From NCBI RefSeq assembly GCF_014673215.1, contig NZ_JACWMS010000002.1, positions 930,001 through 994,000 of the forward strand: a stretch of DNA of 64,000 nucleotides, read 5' to 3'. The number at the start of each line of letters is the position of its first letter. The stretch's first letter is position 1. Under the pieces are notes generated by a model. The model was given only the letters and a program-made list of their open reading frames with translations, was not told the DNA's origin and made no database searches. Positions 52,501 through 59,694 of this stretch are shown piece by piece. The stretch is from Gordonia hankookensis. GTDB taxonomy: Bacteria > Actinomycetota > Actinomycetes > Mycobacteriales > Mycobacteriaceae. Position numbers and translations under genes: made by a program.

Positions 52501-52891
52501 ACTCCCGGAGATGCAGACGCTGCAGCAGGTGGTCGGGCGCGAGGACCCTGTGCACGTCGACTGGACCTCCGGCCTCTCGTTCCCGTGTCAGCGGCCGTTC
52601 ACCCACAAGGACGGGGTGGCCGAGATCCCCAAGTGGCGCATCATGCCGGGTGCCGACCTTGCCGCAGCGGTGTCGGCATGGCAGAACTCCTTCGGCGGAG
52701 GCCCGCTCGGCTGGATCGAGGTCTCTCAGCAGGCCACCGCGATGTCCACCTACCTCCAGGACGACATCGGACGCGACTGGGGCGCGCTCGAGCGCTACAC
52801 GCCGTACGGCGACGTGACCAGGCTCGCCGACATCGACACCGGAACGGCGACCCGCAGCGGGTTGTGGAGCCCGGCGCCGATCCGGCACTGA
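49562..52891 (+). CDS. embC: arabinosyltransferase EmbC-type
   Basis: 1109-aa GT-C membrane enzyme (GT53) that extends arabinan with alpha-1,5-linked arabinofuranose from decaprenyl-phosphoryl-arabinose. The catalytic DD pair is D281-D282 in NTSDDGYLLTMAR. EmbC-type features: DGRKHRRILPARWWRL before the catalytic loop, IPGTALGPSRRI and FTPTKWTHHFGVFAGLG later. The C-terminal carbohydrate-binding domain ends GTATRSGLWSPAPIRH, as in mycobacterial EmbC. About 13 helices to residue ~740. GTG start. Residue 288, aligned to M306 of M. tuberculosis EmbB, is Met. In mycobacteria EmbC also serves lipoarabinomannan. It converges on embB2. Confidence 0.93.
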   Translation: MPSPTVRRAKIVAIITGLLGLFMALATPLMPVQQTTAQINWPQDNTVGSVAAPLISYVPIDFDAHVPCRAVDQLGDGESVLLSTTPKEAEKSPERGLFIRKTGQPGDPPDQQTIEVVIRNLPLVSATLAQVRQQDCREIVVHADSEAVSAEFVGMRNDQGEPLDGTTAGRESNTYDQDQRPQVTGLFTDLSGPAASQPGLSAHATIDSRYTTAPTILKWLVLIVGIICTLLSLAALAVLDSTDGRKHRRILPARWWRLNARDYVVIGALILWHFIGPNTSDDGYLLTMARVAQNAQYTANYFRWYGAPEAPFGWYYQVFGLLSHVSVASPWMRIPALICGIGVWLIISHEVLPRLGRAAITRPSVGWTAAFVFLVSWFPFDNGLRPEPIICLGALLTWCSVERAIATGRLLPAAVACLIGAFSLAAGPTGLLAVAALIAGARPMILALIKRAKVIGGGRWAYVALVAPILAAGTFIIFVVFSNLTLRSFVEASQMKTALGPSGHWYNEINRYSSLFAFSADGSIVRRFAVLAMILGLVVSAAMLIRRSRIPGTALGPSRRIVAITFASLVFLMFTPTKWTHHFGVFAGLGAALAAIAAIAASNHVMHSRRNRTLFAALVLFIAGLAFTAPNSYYYSSAWGMPWGVMQVTIAGVNLANLLLYAALVLLLAALWFHFREPFTGVDPADQRPDPSARPWYRRLAAMLASAPLAFVAAAVVIFALVTAMFAGIQQSSSYSVPRANLEALKGEECGMADKVWVETDPSRYQLKPVDGSIADPLAGPPTAPTDATQPATTGFTANGVDEDLETTASEGSLGVLAGSAVASPDVLTANAGGTGGGIESTAGVNGSHAQLPFFLDPAKTPVMGSYSKTDQVPAHLTSAWYAMPADYKDRPMVAFSVAGLFDNPDLLLEYTTDPVGPGTRDASLHATGDTEMIDPGPRPSWRNARVTTDSLPDDITAVRIVATDENLSEDRFIVVTPPRLPEMQTLQQVVGREDPVHVDWTSGLSFPCQRPFTHKDGVAEIPKWRIMPGADLAAAVSAWQNSFGGGPLGWIEVSQQATAMSTYLQDDIGRDWGALERYTPYGDVTRLADIDTGTATRSGLWSPAPIRH

Positions 52892-52892
52892 G

Positions 52893-52935
52893 TTCGTAGC
52901 GATAGTCCGCGCTGAGCGCGGACCATCGCTACGAA
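52893..52935. terminator. bidirectional terminator between embC and embB2
   Basis: 21-base arms (52893-52913, 52915-52935) pair with only one mismatch (a possible G-U) around a single central base, between the convergent stops at 52891 and 52943. No T-tract. It should block read-through from either side. Confidence 0.75.
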
Positions 52936-52942
52936 ACGCGAG

Positions 52943-55900
52943 TCAGTTCTTGATCGCCCGCATCGGGCCCGGCGTCCACGTACCGCCGTGCACGTCGCCG
53001 GTGACCTTCAGTTCCGCATCGACCTGGGGCTTGAGCGGCACGAGTCGCTGCAGGCTGCCCCAGTCCCGGGCCCAGCCGTTGCGCAGGTAGGTCGGCAGCA
53101 CGATGGGACGCAACTCGTTCTCGACGATGCCCAGCGGCCCGCCGTAGTCGCCTGCCATCCAGCGACGTGAGTTGACCCGTTCGCCCTCGGCATCGGGTGT
53201 GACCCGCCACTTCGGCGTCTCGAGCACACCGTTGACCGCGGCGGCCGGTCGCTGACACGGGAACGCCAGGGCGACCTCCCAGTCCAAGAGCACCGGGTCG
53301 TCGCTGCCCACGAGCGAATTCAACGTCACCATCTTGGTGACACGCGGCGGGGTCATCGCCAGCCACTGCTGGGAGTCCGTCGAGGTGTCGTCGGCGACGA
53401 TCCGCGTGACCGTGGCCCGCGGCGGCACCTGGTCGAGTGGCACACGCATGTTTCGCCACTCGGGGTCGGTGTCGATGCCCAACGGCACCACCGACGCCAC
53501 CGTGGTGACGCGGCCGTCCGGCTCCACGCGCCCGAACTCGAGCCTCAGCTTCTGGCCGGGATGGGTGACGGCGAGGTGATCGACGTACTCCACCTTGCCC
53601 GCAACCGACATCGTGAGCAGCGGCGCGTCGTCGCTGCGTGCCGGCAGCTGATACCAGTCCGACGTCAGATGCGCTCGGCCCGACGGCGACCCGTAGCTAC
53701 CGAGGACCGGGACTCGACGCTGGTCGAGGCCGAACGGCAACCGCACCGACGACCCGTTCACGCCCTGGGTGGCTGTGGTGCCACCGCCGGTGTCGGCGGC
53801 ACCCGCCGAGCCGCTCGGTTCTTCCTGCGCCGACGTCGGATCCGATTGCGAACGGTCCAGTTCCGTCGAGCTCTTGTCCGCATCGGCGTCCGACGAGCCC
53901 CCACCGGAATCGGCGTCGCTTTCCAGATCCGTCGACACGCCGTCGGGATCGAAGCCCGACATGCCCCGGCCTGCCAATGCCGCACCCGCCGACGGATTGT
54001 TCTGTCCGGCAACACCGGCCGGGGCCAAGAGACCCGTGTTGGGGTCGGCCTCCACCATGACCGCATCCGCCAGAGCGCAGGGGCTGCCCCGCAGCGCATC
54101 GATGTTGGAGCTGGTCCACGACCACGAATCCTGCTGTGTCCGAGCCGCCTTGGCGAACGACACGAAGTTGAACAACAGGATCACGGTGGAGATGATCGCC
54201 AACGAGTAGGTCGGCATCCGCGCGAAGATGCTGCCTCCCGAATCTGCCGGGCCGGCGACAGATTCACCCCGCTGCTCGAGCTGATCATCTCGGTAGTACT
54301 GCCAGACGCCGTACAAGGTCAGCAGCACAGCCACCACCAGGATGGGGACGAACAGCCCCACACCGGCGACATTCGGGGTGTCGTCGGCCCACGGGATGCC
54401 GTAACTGCCGACGTACCACCACTGGTTGCGCCCGGCGAAAGCCACCGCGAGTGCATACGCAGCGGCCGCCGCGATGAATGTCCGGTTGCACCGGCGGCGC
54501 ATCACCGACGGCTGCAGGAAGACCGTCGCCGCGGCAGCGAGCACGCCTGTGAGACACGCGAAGGCACCCATCTGGTGCGTGGCCTTGGTCGGGACGAACG
54601 CGAGTACCGCCACCGCACCCGACGTGACCGCGATGAGCCGCCACAGCGGAGCGCTCGGCACGCCCGGCACCCGACGCTTGCTCAGCAGGGTGAGGACGAT
54701 GATGCCCACCGACAGAATTGTCACGAAGATGCCGACCCGCCGTGCGATGGAGCCGTCCGGAGTCGGGTTCAGCAGGATGTAGTACCGCATCGCCTCGGTC
54801 CACCATTCGTTGGTGGGTCCGACGATGCCCTGCACCTTGATGCCCTCGCGGATGGCAGCCAGCGACTGGTCGGCGAAGATCTCGAACAACACCGCCAAGC
54901 CTGCTGCCAGGACCGGCATGAGCAAGGGCAGCAGGCCATCCCGCACACGGCGGCGGCGCAGACGCCTCAGCAACGGACGTACCGCGGCCAGCAACGGCAG
55001 GACCGCGATTGCGCCGGCCGGATGAATCGTCAGTGTGAAGGCCGCCGCCAGCACGGCAAGCGTCAGTGGGAAGAACCGTCCGGTGGCGATCGAACGCTCG
55101 ACCAGTACCCAGGTGAGCAGGATTCCGACACTGAGCGCCGGTTCCACACGCAATCCGTTGTTGAACGCGAGCCATACCACCAGGAAGCCGAGTGCTGCCG
55201 TCCAACGGGCCGCGTTCGACGACCGCACCGCCCGACCGAGCCGAGGCAGCGCCGCGCGACTGATCAGGAACCACCCCGCCAGCGCGAACAGCAGAGGCAG
55301 CACGCGTAGCCACGGGGTGGCCGTACTCACCTGCATCCACAGCGCGAGATAGCGATAGTGCCAGCCGAACGGGTCCTGCGGCGCACCGAAATAGCGGTAG
55401 TAGTTGTCGAGATAGCCCGCACCGGGCGCGACGCGTCCCACGGTGACCTGGTAGCCGTCGTCGGCGGTGTTGCCACCCACGAACAGCCATACCACCAGCA
55501 CACCGGTGACCACCACATCGAGCGGCTTGAGCCGCCACCAACGATCTCTACCCGCGCGGACCATACGCCGCAGCCGCCGTCCATCGCGTGCGTCGAGCAC
55601 AGCCAGCGCGATCATCGAGACGATCGTGGAGATCACGCCGAGGATCAGGAGCGCACCCTTGAGGGTCGTCGGACTCGAGATGAATCGGGTGTCGATCGTC
55701 GATCGGTACGAGAGCCCCTCTGTGGAGACGTCTTTCGGAAGATCGGTGTAGACACCGATGATCTGGGGACGCGCGTTGGGGTCGTCGAGCCGGAAACTCT
55801 GGGTCCCGGCATCCGGGTCGACGCCCTCGACCTCGCCGCGGCTACCAGAGGTGTCCGCGTGGATGACCACCCGACATTGCGCATTCTGTTGCGCGTCGGC

Positions 55901-56317
55901 ACGAGGTACGTTCAGCAACACCGCGTTTCGCTGCGTCACCAGCAGTCGGTCATGGGTGGCGCGGACGAACAGGCCGACGGTTCCGGCCTCCGCGCCGTTC
56001 TCGGGCACCGTCGACAGCAGCACCCCGCCCGACGGCGGCAGGTCGGCCGCGAGCCGGCACGGCACCGAGATGTCCATGGACACCGGCGCATACGACACGT
56101 TGGGCGCCGCGACGTTCTCCACGACCGGATTGCTCGGCTGTGGCCACTGCAGTTCGGTCTTGGTGTAGGTCACCGGCAGGAACGGCGCAGCGATCGCCAG
56201 CAGCACCCCGAGTGCACCCGCCACGATCGCGACGATCTTCGCGATCCTGATGGTCCTGCTGTCGGGCGCCGAGCGCATCGGCTGCGCTGCCTTCTCCCGT
56301 GACGTCGGCTCAGTCAT
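52943..56317 (-). CDS. embB2: arabinosyltransferase EmbB-type, second copy
   Basis: 1124-aa GT53 enzyme. Catalytic loop NTADDGYQVTVGRVAPGAG (D286-D287), then NYYRYFGAPQDPFGWHY; the PQDPFGWH string is shared with embB1 and is close to PEDPFGWY of M. tuberculosis EmbB. Other EmbB-like parts: EIFADQSLAAIREGIKV, AMRYYILLNPTPDGSIARR and NQWWYVGSYGIPW. Position 293, aligned to M306, is Val. The C-terminal lectin-like domain ends GGTWTPGPMRAIKN. A Ser/Asp-rich stretch (SDADSGGGSSDADADKSSTELDRSQSDPTS, written here only for its position near residues 815-850) is an unusual acidic insert. ATG overlaps the embA2 stop by 8 bases, giving an embA2-embB2 operon. Confidence 0.9.
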   Translation of the reverse strand: MTEPTSREKAAQPMRSAPDSRTIRIAKIVAIVAGALGVLLAIAAPFLPVTYTKTELQWPQPSNPVVENVAAPNVSYAPVSMDISVPCRLAADLPPSGGVLLSTVPENGAEAGTVGLFVRATHDRLLVTQRNAVLLNVPRADAQQNAQCRVVIHADTSGSRGEVEGVDPDAGTQSFRLDDPNARPQIIGVYTDLPKDVSTEGLSYRSTIDTRFISSPTTLKGALLILGVISTIVSMIALAVLDARDGRRLRRMVRAGRDRWWRLKPLDVVVTGVLVVWLFVGGNTADDGYQVTVGRVAPGAGYLDNYYRYFGAPQDPFGWHYRYLALWMQVSTATPWLRVLPLLFALAGWFLISRAALPRLGRAVRSSNAARWTAALGFLVVWLAFNNGLRVEPALSVGILLTWVLVERSIATGRFFPLTLAVLAAAFTLTIHPAGAIAVLPLLAAVRPLLRRLRRRRVRDGLLPLLMPVLAAGLAVLFEIFADQSLAAIREGIKVQGIVGPTNEWWTEAMRYYILLNPTPDGSIARRVGIFVTILSVGIIVLTLLSKRRVPGVPSAPLWRLIAVTSGAVAVLAFVPTKATHQMGAFACLTGVLAAAATVFLQPSVMRRRCNRTFIAAAAAYALAVAFAGRNQWWYVGSYGIPWADDTPNVAGVGLFVPILVVAVLLTLYGVWQYYRDDQLEQRGESVAGPADSGGSIFARMPTYSLAIISTVILLFNFVSFAKAARTQQDSWSWTSSNIDALRGSPCALADAVMVEADPNTGLLAPAGVAGQNNPSAGAALAGRGMSGFDPDGVSTDLESDADSGGGSSDADADKSSTELDRSQSDPTSAQEEPSGSAGAADTGGGTTATQGVNGSSVRLPFGLDQRRVPVLGSYGSPSGRAHLTSDWYQLPARSDDAPLLTMSVAGKVEYVDHLAVTHPGQKLRLEFGRVEPDGRVTTVASVVPLGIDTDPEWRNMRVPLDQVPPRATVTRIVADDTSTDSQQWLAMTPPRVTKMVTLNSLVGSDDPVLLDWEVALAFPCQRPAAAVNGVLETPKWRVTPDAEGERVNSRRWMAGDYGGPLGIVENELRPIVLPTYLRNGWARDWGSLQRLVPLKPQVDAELKVTGDVHGGTWTPGPMRAIKN

Positions 56318-59300
56318 TCTGCGGCACCACCCTGATCGATCCCGGTCGCGTCCATCCCCAGGCTGTCGTGGTCCCGGTGTTCACCCGCGCGGGCGTCGCA
56401 TCCGGCACCAGCGGCGACAACCGTTGCAGCCCACCCCAATCGCGATACCAGTCGTTGTCGAGGTAGGTGGCAACCGTCGTCGCACTCGTCAATGCCTCCG
56501 GCGTGCCGAGGATGCCGCCGTTGACCGACGCCTGCCACGTCTTCGACTTGGAATTGGTGGTCGTCTGGTCCGGGACGATGCGCCACTTCGGCACTTCGCT
56601 CACACCATTTCGCGTGCTCATCGGGCGCTGGCAAGGGAATTGGCTACCGACCGACCGATCCAGCAGCACCGGGGTCCGGGACCCGACGACGTCCTGCAGG
56701 GTGTGCAGTTCCGGTGCCCGGGGCGGCGTGAACGCCAACCACTGGTCAGGGCTGACGTTGTCGTCCACCGCGACGATCCGCATGGCCGTCGCACCGGCGG
56801 GAACCGCCGTCATCGGGATACGCAGGTTCCGCCACGGTCGATTCGGCCGCCCGGGTCCCGGATCGATGGGGGTGTACGCCTTTCCCACCTGCTGGAAGTC
56901 GCCGGAGCCGGCGGTCTTGCCGAACTGCACCTGCAGCGACCGGCCGGCCTGCGGCACGCCGTCCTGGTCGACCGAGAAGACCGGCCCGGCCGCGGTGATC
57001 ACCAGCAACGGCGACGCATCCCGCGCCGGCAGCCGGTACCAGCCGGAAGTCAATTCGGCGGTGCCGTTGTCGTGCCCGTAACTGCCCAGGACCGGGGTGG
57101 TCTTCGGGTCGAGGCCGAACGGCAGCGCCGCCGACGAACCGTTGATCGTCTTCGGTCCGGAACCACCGGTGGTGCCGGGGGATCCGCCGGTGACGACGAA
57201 CGGCCGCGACAGGTCGCCGGACGTGTTGATGGTGCCCGCACCCAACGACGTCGGGTCGGGAAGCAGGTCTCCCGCGACGCCGTCCGGAGTGAAGCCGGAG
57301 GATTCGCCCGCGAGCGCCCGGGAGATGTCGCGGGTACCGATCGGCGACAGCGCACCACGATTGGGATTCTGTTCCAGCAGCACCTGATCGGCCATGCTAC
57401 AGGGATCACCCGCGAGCGCGCGGGTATTCGCGTGGAACGTGGTGTACGTGTCCGAGCGGTCCACGGCGGCCTTGGCGAACAGCCCCATCTCGCCGACCAC
57501 CACCAGGGTGGCGATCACCAGCATGGGTGCCGATGCCACAGCGATCTGCATGCGCGACAGGCGAGTCCGGTCACCGCGAACCTTTCCGCGGTCCGCGTCG
57601 ACGTCGATCCGCAGGTGATACCAGGTTGCCACCGCGAGTGCCAGGACGGTGAGCACCAAGAACACCGACGACAGCGGCGTCCCCGCCACCACCGGCGCCT
57701 TGTCGAACCACGAGATGCCGAAATCGTAGCCCCAGCCCCACGCGTTCTCACCCGCGACGGCGACCGCGCAGGCGAACAGCAGCACCGCGATGTACATCCA
57801 CAGATTGCGCGGCGAACGTCGTGCCGACTGCGCGACGGCGACCGTCGCCACCGCGGCCATCGCCGCTCCGACACCCGCATAGATCCCGAACTGGATGGTC
57901 CACTTGGTCGGTGTGAACGACAGCAGCAGCACCGTCAGCAGGATCGAGCCGACGAGTCGCCACACCGGACCGGGGTCGACACCACGGATGTGCTTGCGCC
58001 GCAACATCACCGCCAGCGTCACGAACAGTGCGGCAACCAGCAGGAGCAGCGGCACGCGTCGCACCAGCGACCCGTCCTGAGTGGTCAGGGAGAGATAGTA
58101 GAAGCGCAGGAGTTCCTGGTACCAGGCCAACGTCGGGCCAACGGTGTAGCGAAGGCGGACTGCCTCGGCGACGTTGGCGAGCGTCTGGTCGCGGAAGACG
58201 ACGATGACCACCACCGCGAACGCCCCGGCGACCGGCGCCAGCAACGGCAGCATGCCGTTCTCGCGACGGCGGGTCCGGATGGTGCGCAACATCGGTCGCG
58301 AACCCGCGATGAGCATCGCAAGCGCGATGACGCCGTGCGGGGCCACCGCCAGGGTGAGGCCGGCGGCCAGCGCGGCACCCGCCGCCGGCAGCATCCGGCG
58401 GGTGGCGACGGCCTGCTCGACCGCCCACCAGGTGAGTAACGATCCGAGCACGATGATGCCCTCGCTGCGCAACCCGCTGCACAGCGGCATCCAGAAGGCC
58501 ACGAACACCGCGGCTGCGGTGAACATCGCCCACTGGGAACGGCGGACCGCACCACCCAGCCGCGGCAGCAGGATCCGGCTCAGCACGAACCAACTGACCA
58601 ATCCCGCCACCAGGGCGGGCAGTCGCATCCAGACACCGGCCGTCGACACGGTCGACCAGTGGGAGAGGAAGCTGTAGTACCAGTCGAACGGCGCCTCCGG
58701 GATCCCGAAGAAGCGGTAGTAGTTCGCCAGGTAACCGGCGTCGTGCGCGTTGCGGCCCATGTTCAGGATGTAGCCGTCGTCGGACGATCCGGCGCCCAGG
58801 AAGTGCCACACGACGAGCGCTGCGGTCACCGCGATGTCGGCGGCCCGCGGCGCCAGCAGCCGACGTAGGTCGAGGCGTCCGATCCGGCGGTGATATCCGT
58901 TTCGGACGTCGAGGATCGCGATCGCGATGAACGCCATGGCCGCGGCGATCAACCCGACGATCATCGTGATGAGCTTGATCACCGACGGGCTGGTGTCGAA
59001 GCGATTGTCGATGTCCAGATGGACCGCCAGCCGGTCTGCGGACGGCCCCTGACCGGCGGCCTGACGCACGGCGGAGGGTTCGAGTCCGGTGAAGACCCCG
59101 GACACCTGTGGGCGATCGCCCGGGTCACCCGCGACAGCCGGGCCGAGCCCGACAAACTGTGCCTCGACCCCCGACGACGATGCGCGCACGGTCAGCCGGT
59201 CGCAGCGGGCGAGGTCGGCCCGATCGGCACGGGCCAGTTCCTGACCGCGCATCGAGACCGAGACCGCCTGGCCGTCTGCGGTCACGAACAGCGCCTTGTT

Positions 59301-59600
59301 GGATGCGTCGCGCCCCGCAGACGGCATGGTGGAGACCACCACGGTCGTCTTGTCGGCCGGGGTCTGCGCCAGGGCGCGACACCCGACGGTGACATCGAGG
59401 CCTGCGGCCGTCTGGGCCACCAGCGGCGCGGTCACCGACGCGCTGGTCCCGGTGGTCTGCTGGGGCCAGTCGATGGACGCGGTGTGCCGGCTGACCGGCA
59501 GCAAAGGCGTCAGCACGGCAGCGACGATCGCGACCAGTCCGGACACGATGGCGATCGCGGCCCAGACACGTGTGGGCGATCGTCGGGAAGAGGCAGTCAT
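56310..59600 (-). CDS. embA2: arabinosyltransferase EmbA-type, second copy
   Basis: 1096-aa GT53 enzyme. Catalytic loop GSSDDGYILNMGRNAHDAG (D274-D275), then NYYRFFGIPEAPFDWYYSFL and VSTAGVWMRLPALVAGLVSW; PEAPFDWY plus STAGVWMRLP is the EmbA pattern. VFRDQTLANVAEAVRLRYTVGPTLAWYQELLRFYYLSL and GISWFDKAPV also match EmbA, as does the C-terminal end AWGWTRPGSIRVVP (EmbA: WGRPGPIRALP). LCSGLRSEGII replaces the usual FNNGLRPEPI, a change near the donor-side loop. First gene of the minus-strand pair; TAGGGT nine bases before the ATG could be its -10 element. It shares the 94-base spacer with embA1. Confidence 0.9.
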   Translation of the reverse strand: MTASSRRSPTRVWAAIAIVSGLVAIVAAVLTPLLPVSRHTASIDWPQQTTGTSASVTAPLVAQTAAGLDVTVGCRALAQTPADKTTVVVSTMPSAGRDASNKALFVTADGQAVSVSMRGQELARADRADLARCDRLTVRASSSGVEAQFVGLGPAVAGDPGDRPQVSGVFTGLEPSAVRQAAGQGPSADRLAVHLDIDNRFDTSPSVIKLITMIVGLIAAAMAFIAIAILDVRNGYHRRIGRLDLRRLLAPRAADIAVTAALVVWHFLGAGSSDDGYILNMGRNAHDAGYLANYYRFFGIPEAPFDWYYSFLSHWSTVSTAGVWMRLPALVAGLVSWFVLSRILLPRLGGAVRRSQWAMFTAAAVFVAFWMPLCSGLRSEGIIVLGSLLTWWAVEQAVATRRMLPAAGAALAAGLTLAVAPHGVIALAMLIAGSRPMLRTIRTRRRENGMLPLLAPVAGAFAVVVIVVFRDQTLANVAEAVRLRYTVGPTLAWYQELLRFYYLSLTTQDGSLVRRVPLLLLVAALFVTLAVMLRRKHIRGVDPGPVWRLVGSILLTVLLLSFTPTKWTIQFGIYAGVGAAMAAVATVAVAQSARRSPRNLWMYIAVLLFACAVAVAGENAWGWGYDFGISWFDKAPVVAGTPLSSVFLVLTVLALAVATWYHLRIDVDADRGKVRGDRTRLSRMQIAVASAPMLVIATLVVVGEMGLFAKAAVDRSDTYTTFHANTRALAGDPCSMADQVLLEQNPNRGALSPIGTRDISRALAGESSGFTPDGVAGDLLPDPTSLGAGTINTSGDLSRPFVVTGGSPGTTGGSGPKTINGSSAALPFGLDPKTTPVLGSYGHDNGTAELTSGWYRLPARDASPLLVITAAGPVFSVDQDGVPQAGRSLQVQFGKTAGSGDFQQVGKAYTPIDPGPGRPNRPWRNLRIPMTAVPAGATAMRIVAVDDNVSPDQWLAFTPPRAPELHTLQDVVGSRTPVLLDRSVGSQFPCQRPMSTRNGVSEVPKWRIVPDQTTTNSKSKTWQASVNGGILGTPEALTSATTVATYLDNDWYRDWGGLQRLSPLVPDATPARVNTGTTTAWGWTRPGSIRVVPQND

Positions 59601-59694
59601 CAGACGGTGACCCTAGTTCACCGGAAAAAACCTGTTGTAGCGCAGTCCGGGTCTGACTAGGTCCTCTCAGGGAAGTCCCATACCATCAGACATC
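59601..59694. promoter_or_regulatory. divergent promoter region between embA2 and embA1
   Basis: 94 bases between the two start codons. Plus side: TACCAT (59681-59686), 8 bases, GTG of embA1. Minus side: TAGGGT (59615-59610), 9 bases, ATG of embA2. An A6 run (59625-59630) lies between. No ribosome-binding site at correct distance on either side, so both mRNAs look leaderless. No strong inverted repeat for an EmbR-like regulator seen. Confidence 0.5.

Noticed and set aside
56250..58439. 729-codon plus-strand frame across embA2 and the start of embB2
   Set aside because: Antisense shadow of embA2 with no hydrophobic segments or motif; the minus-strand Emb protein is clear.
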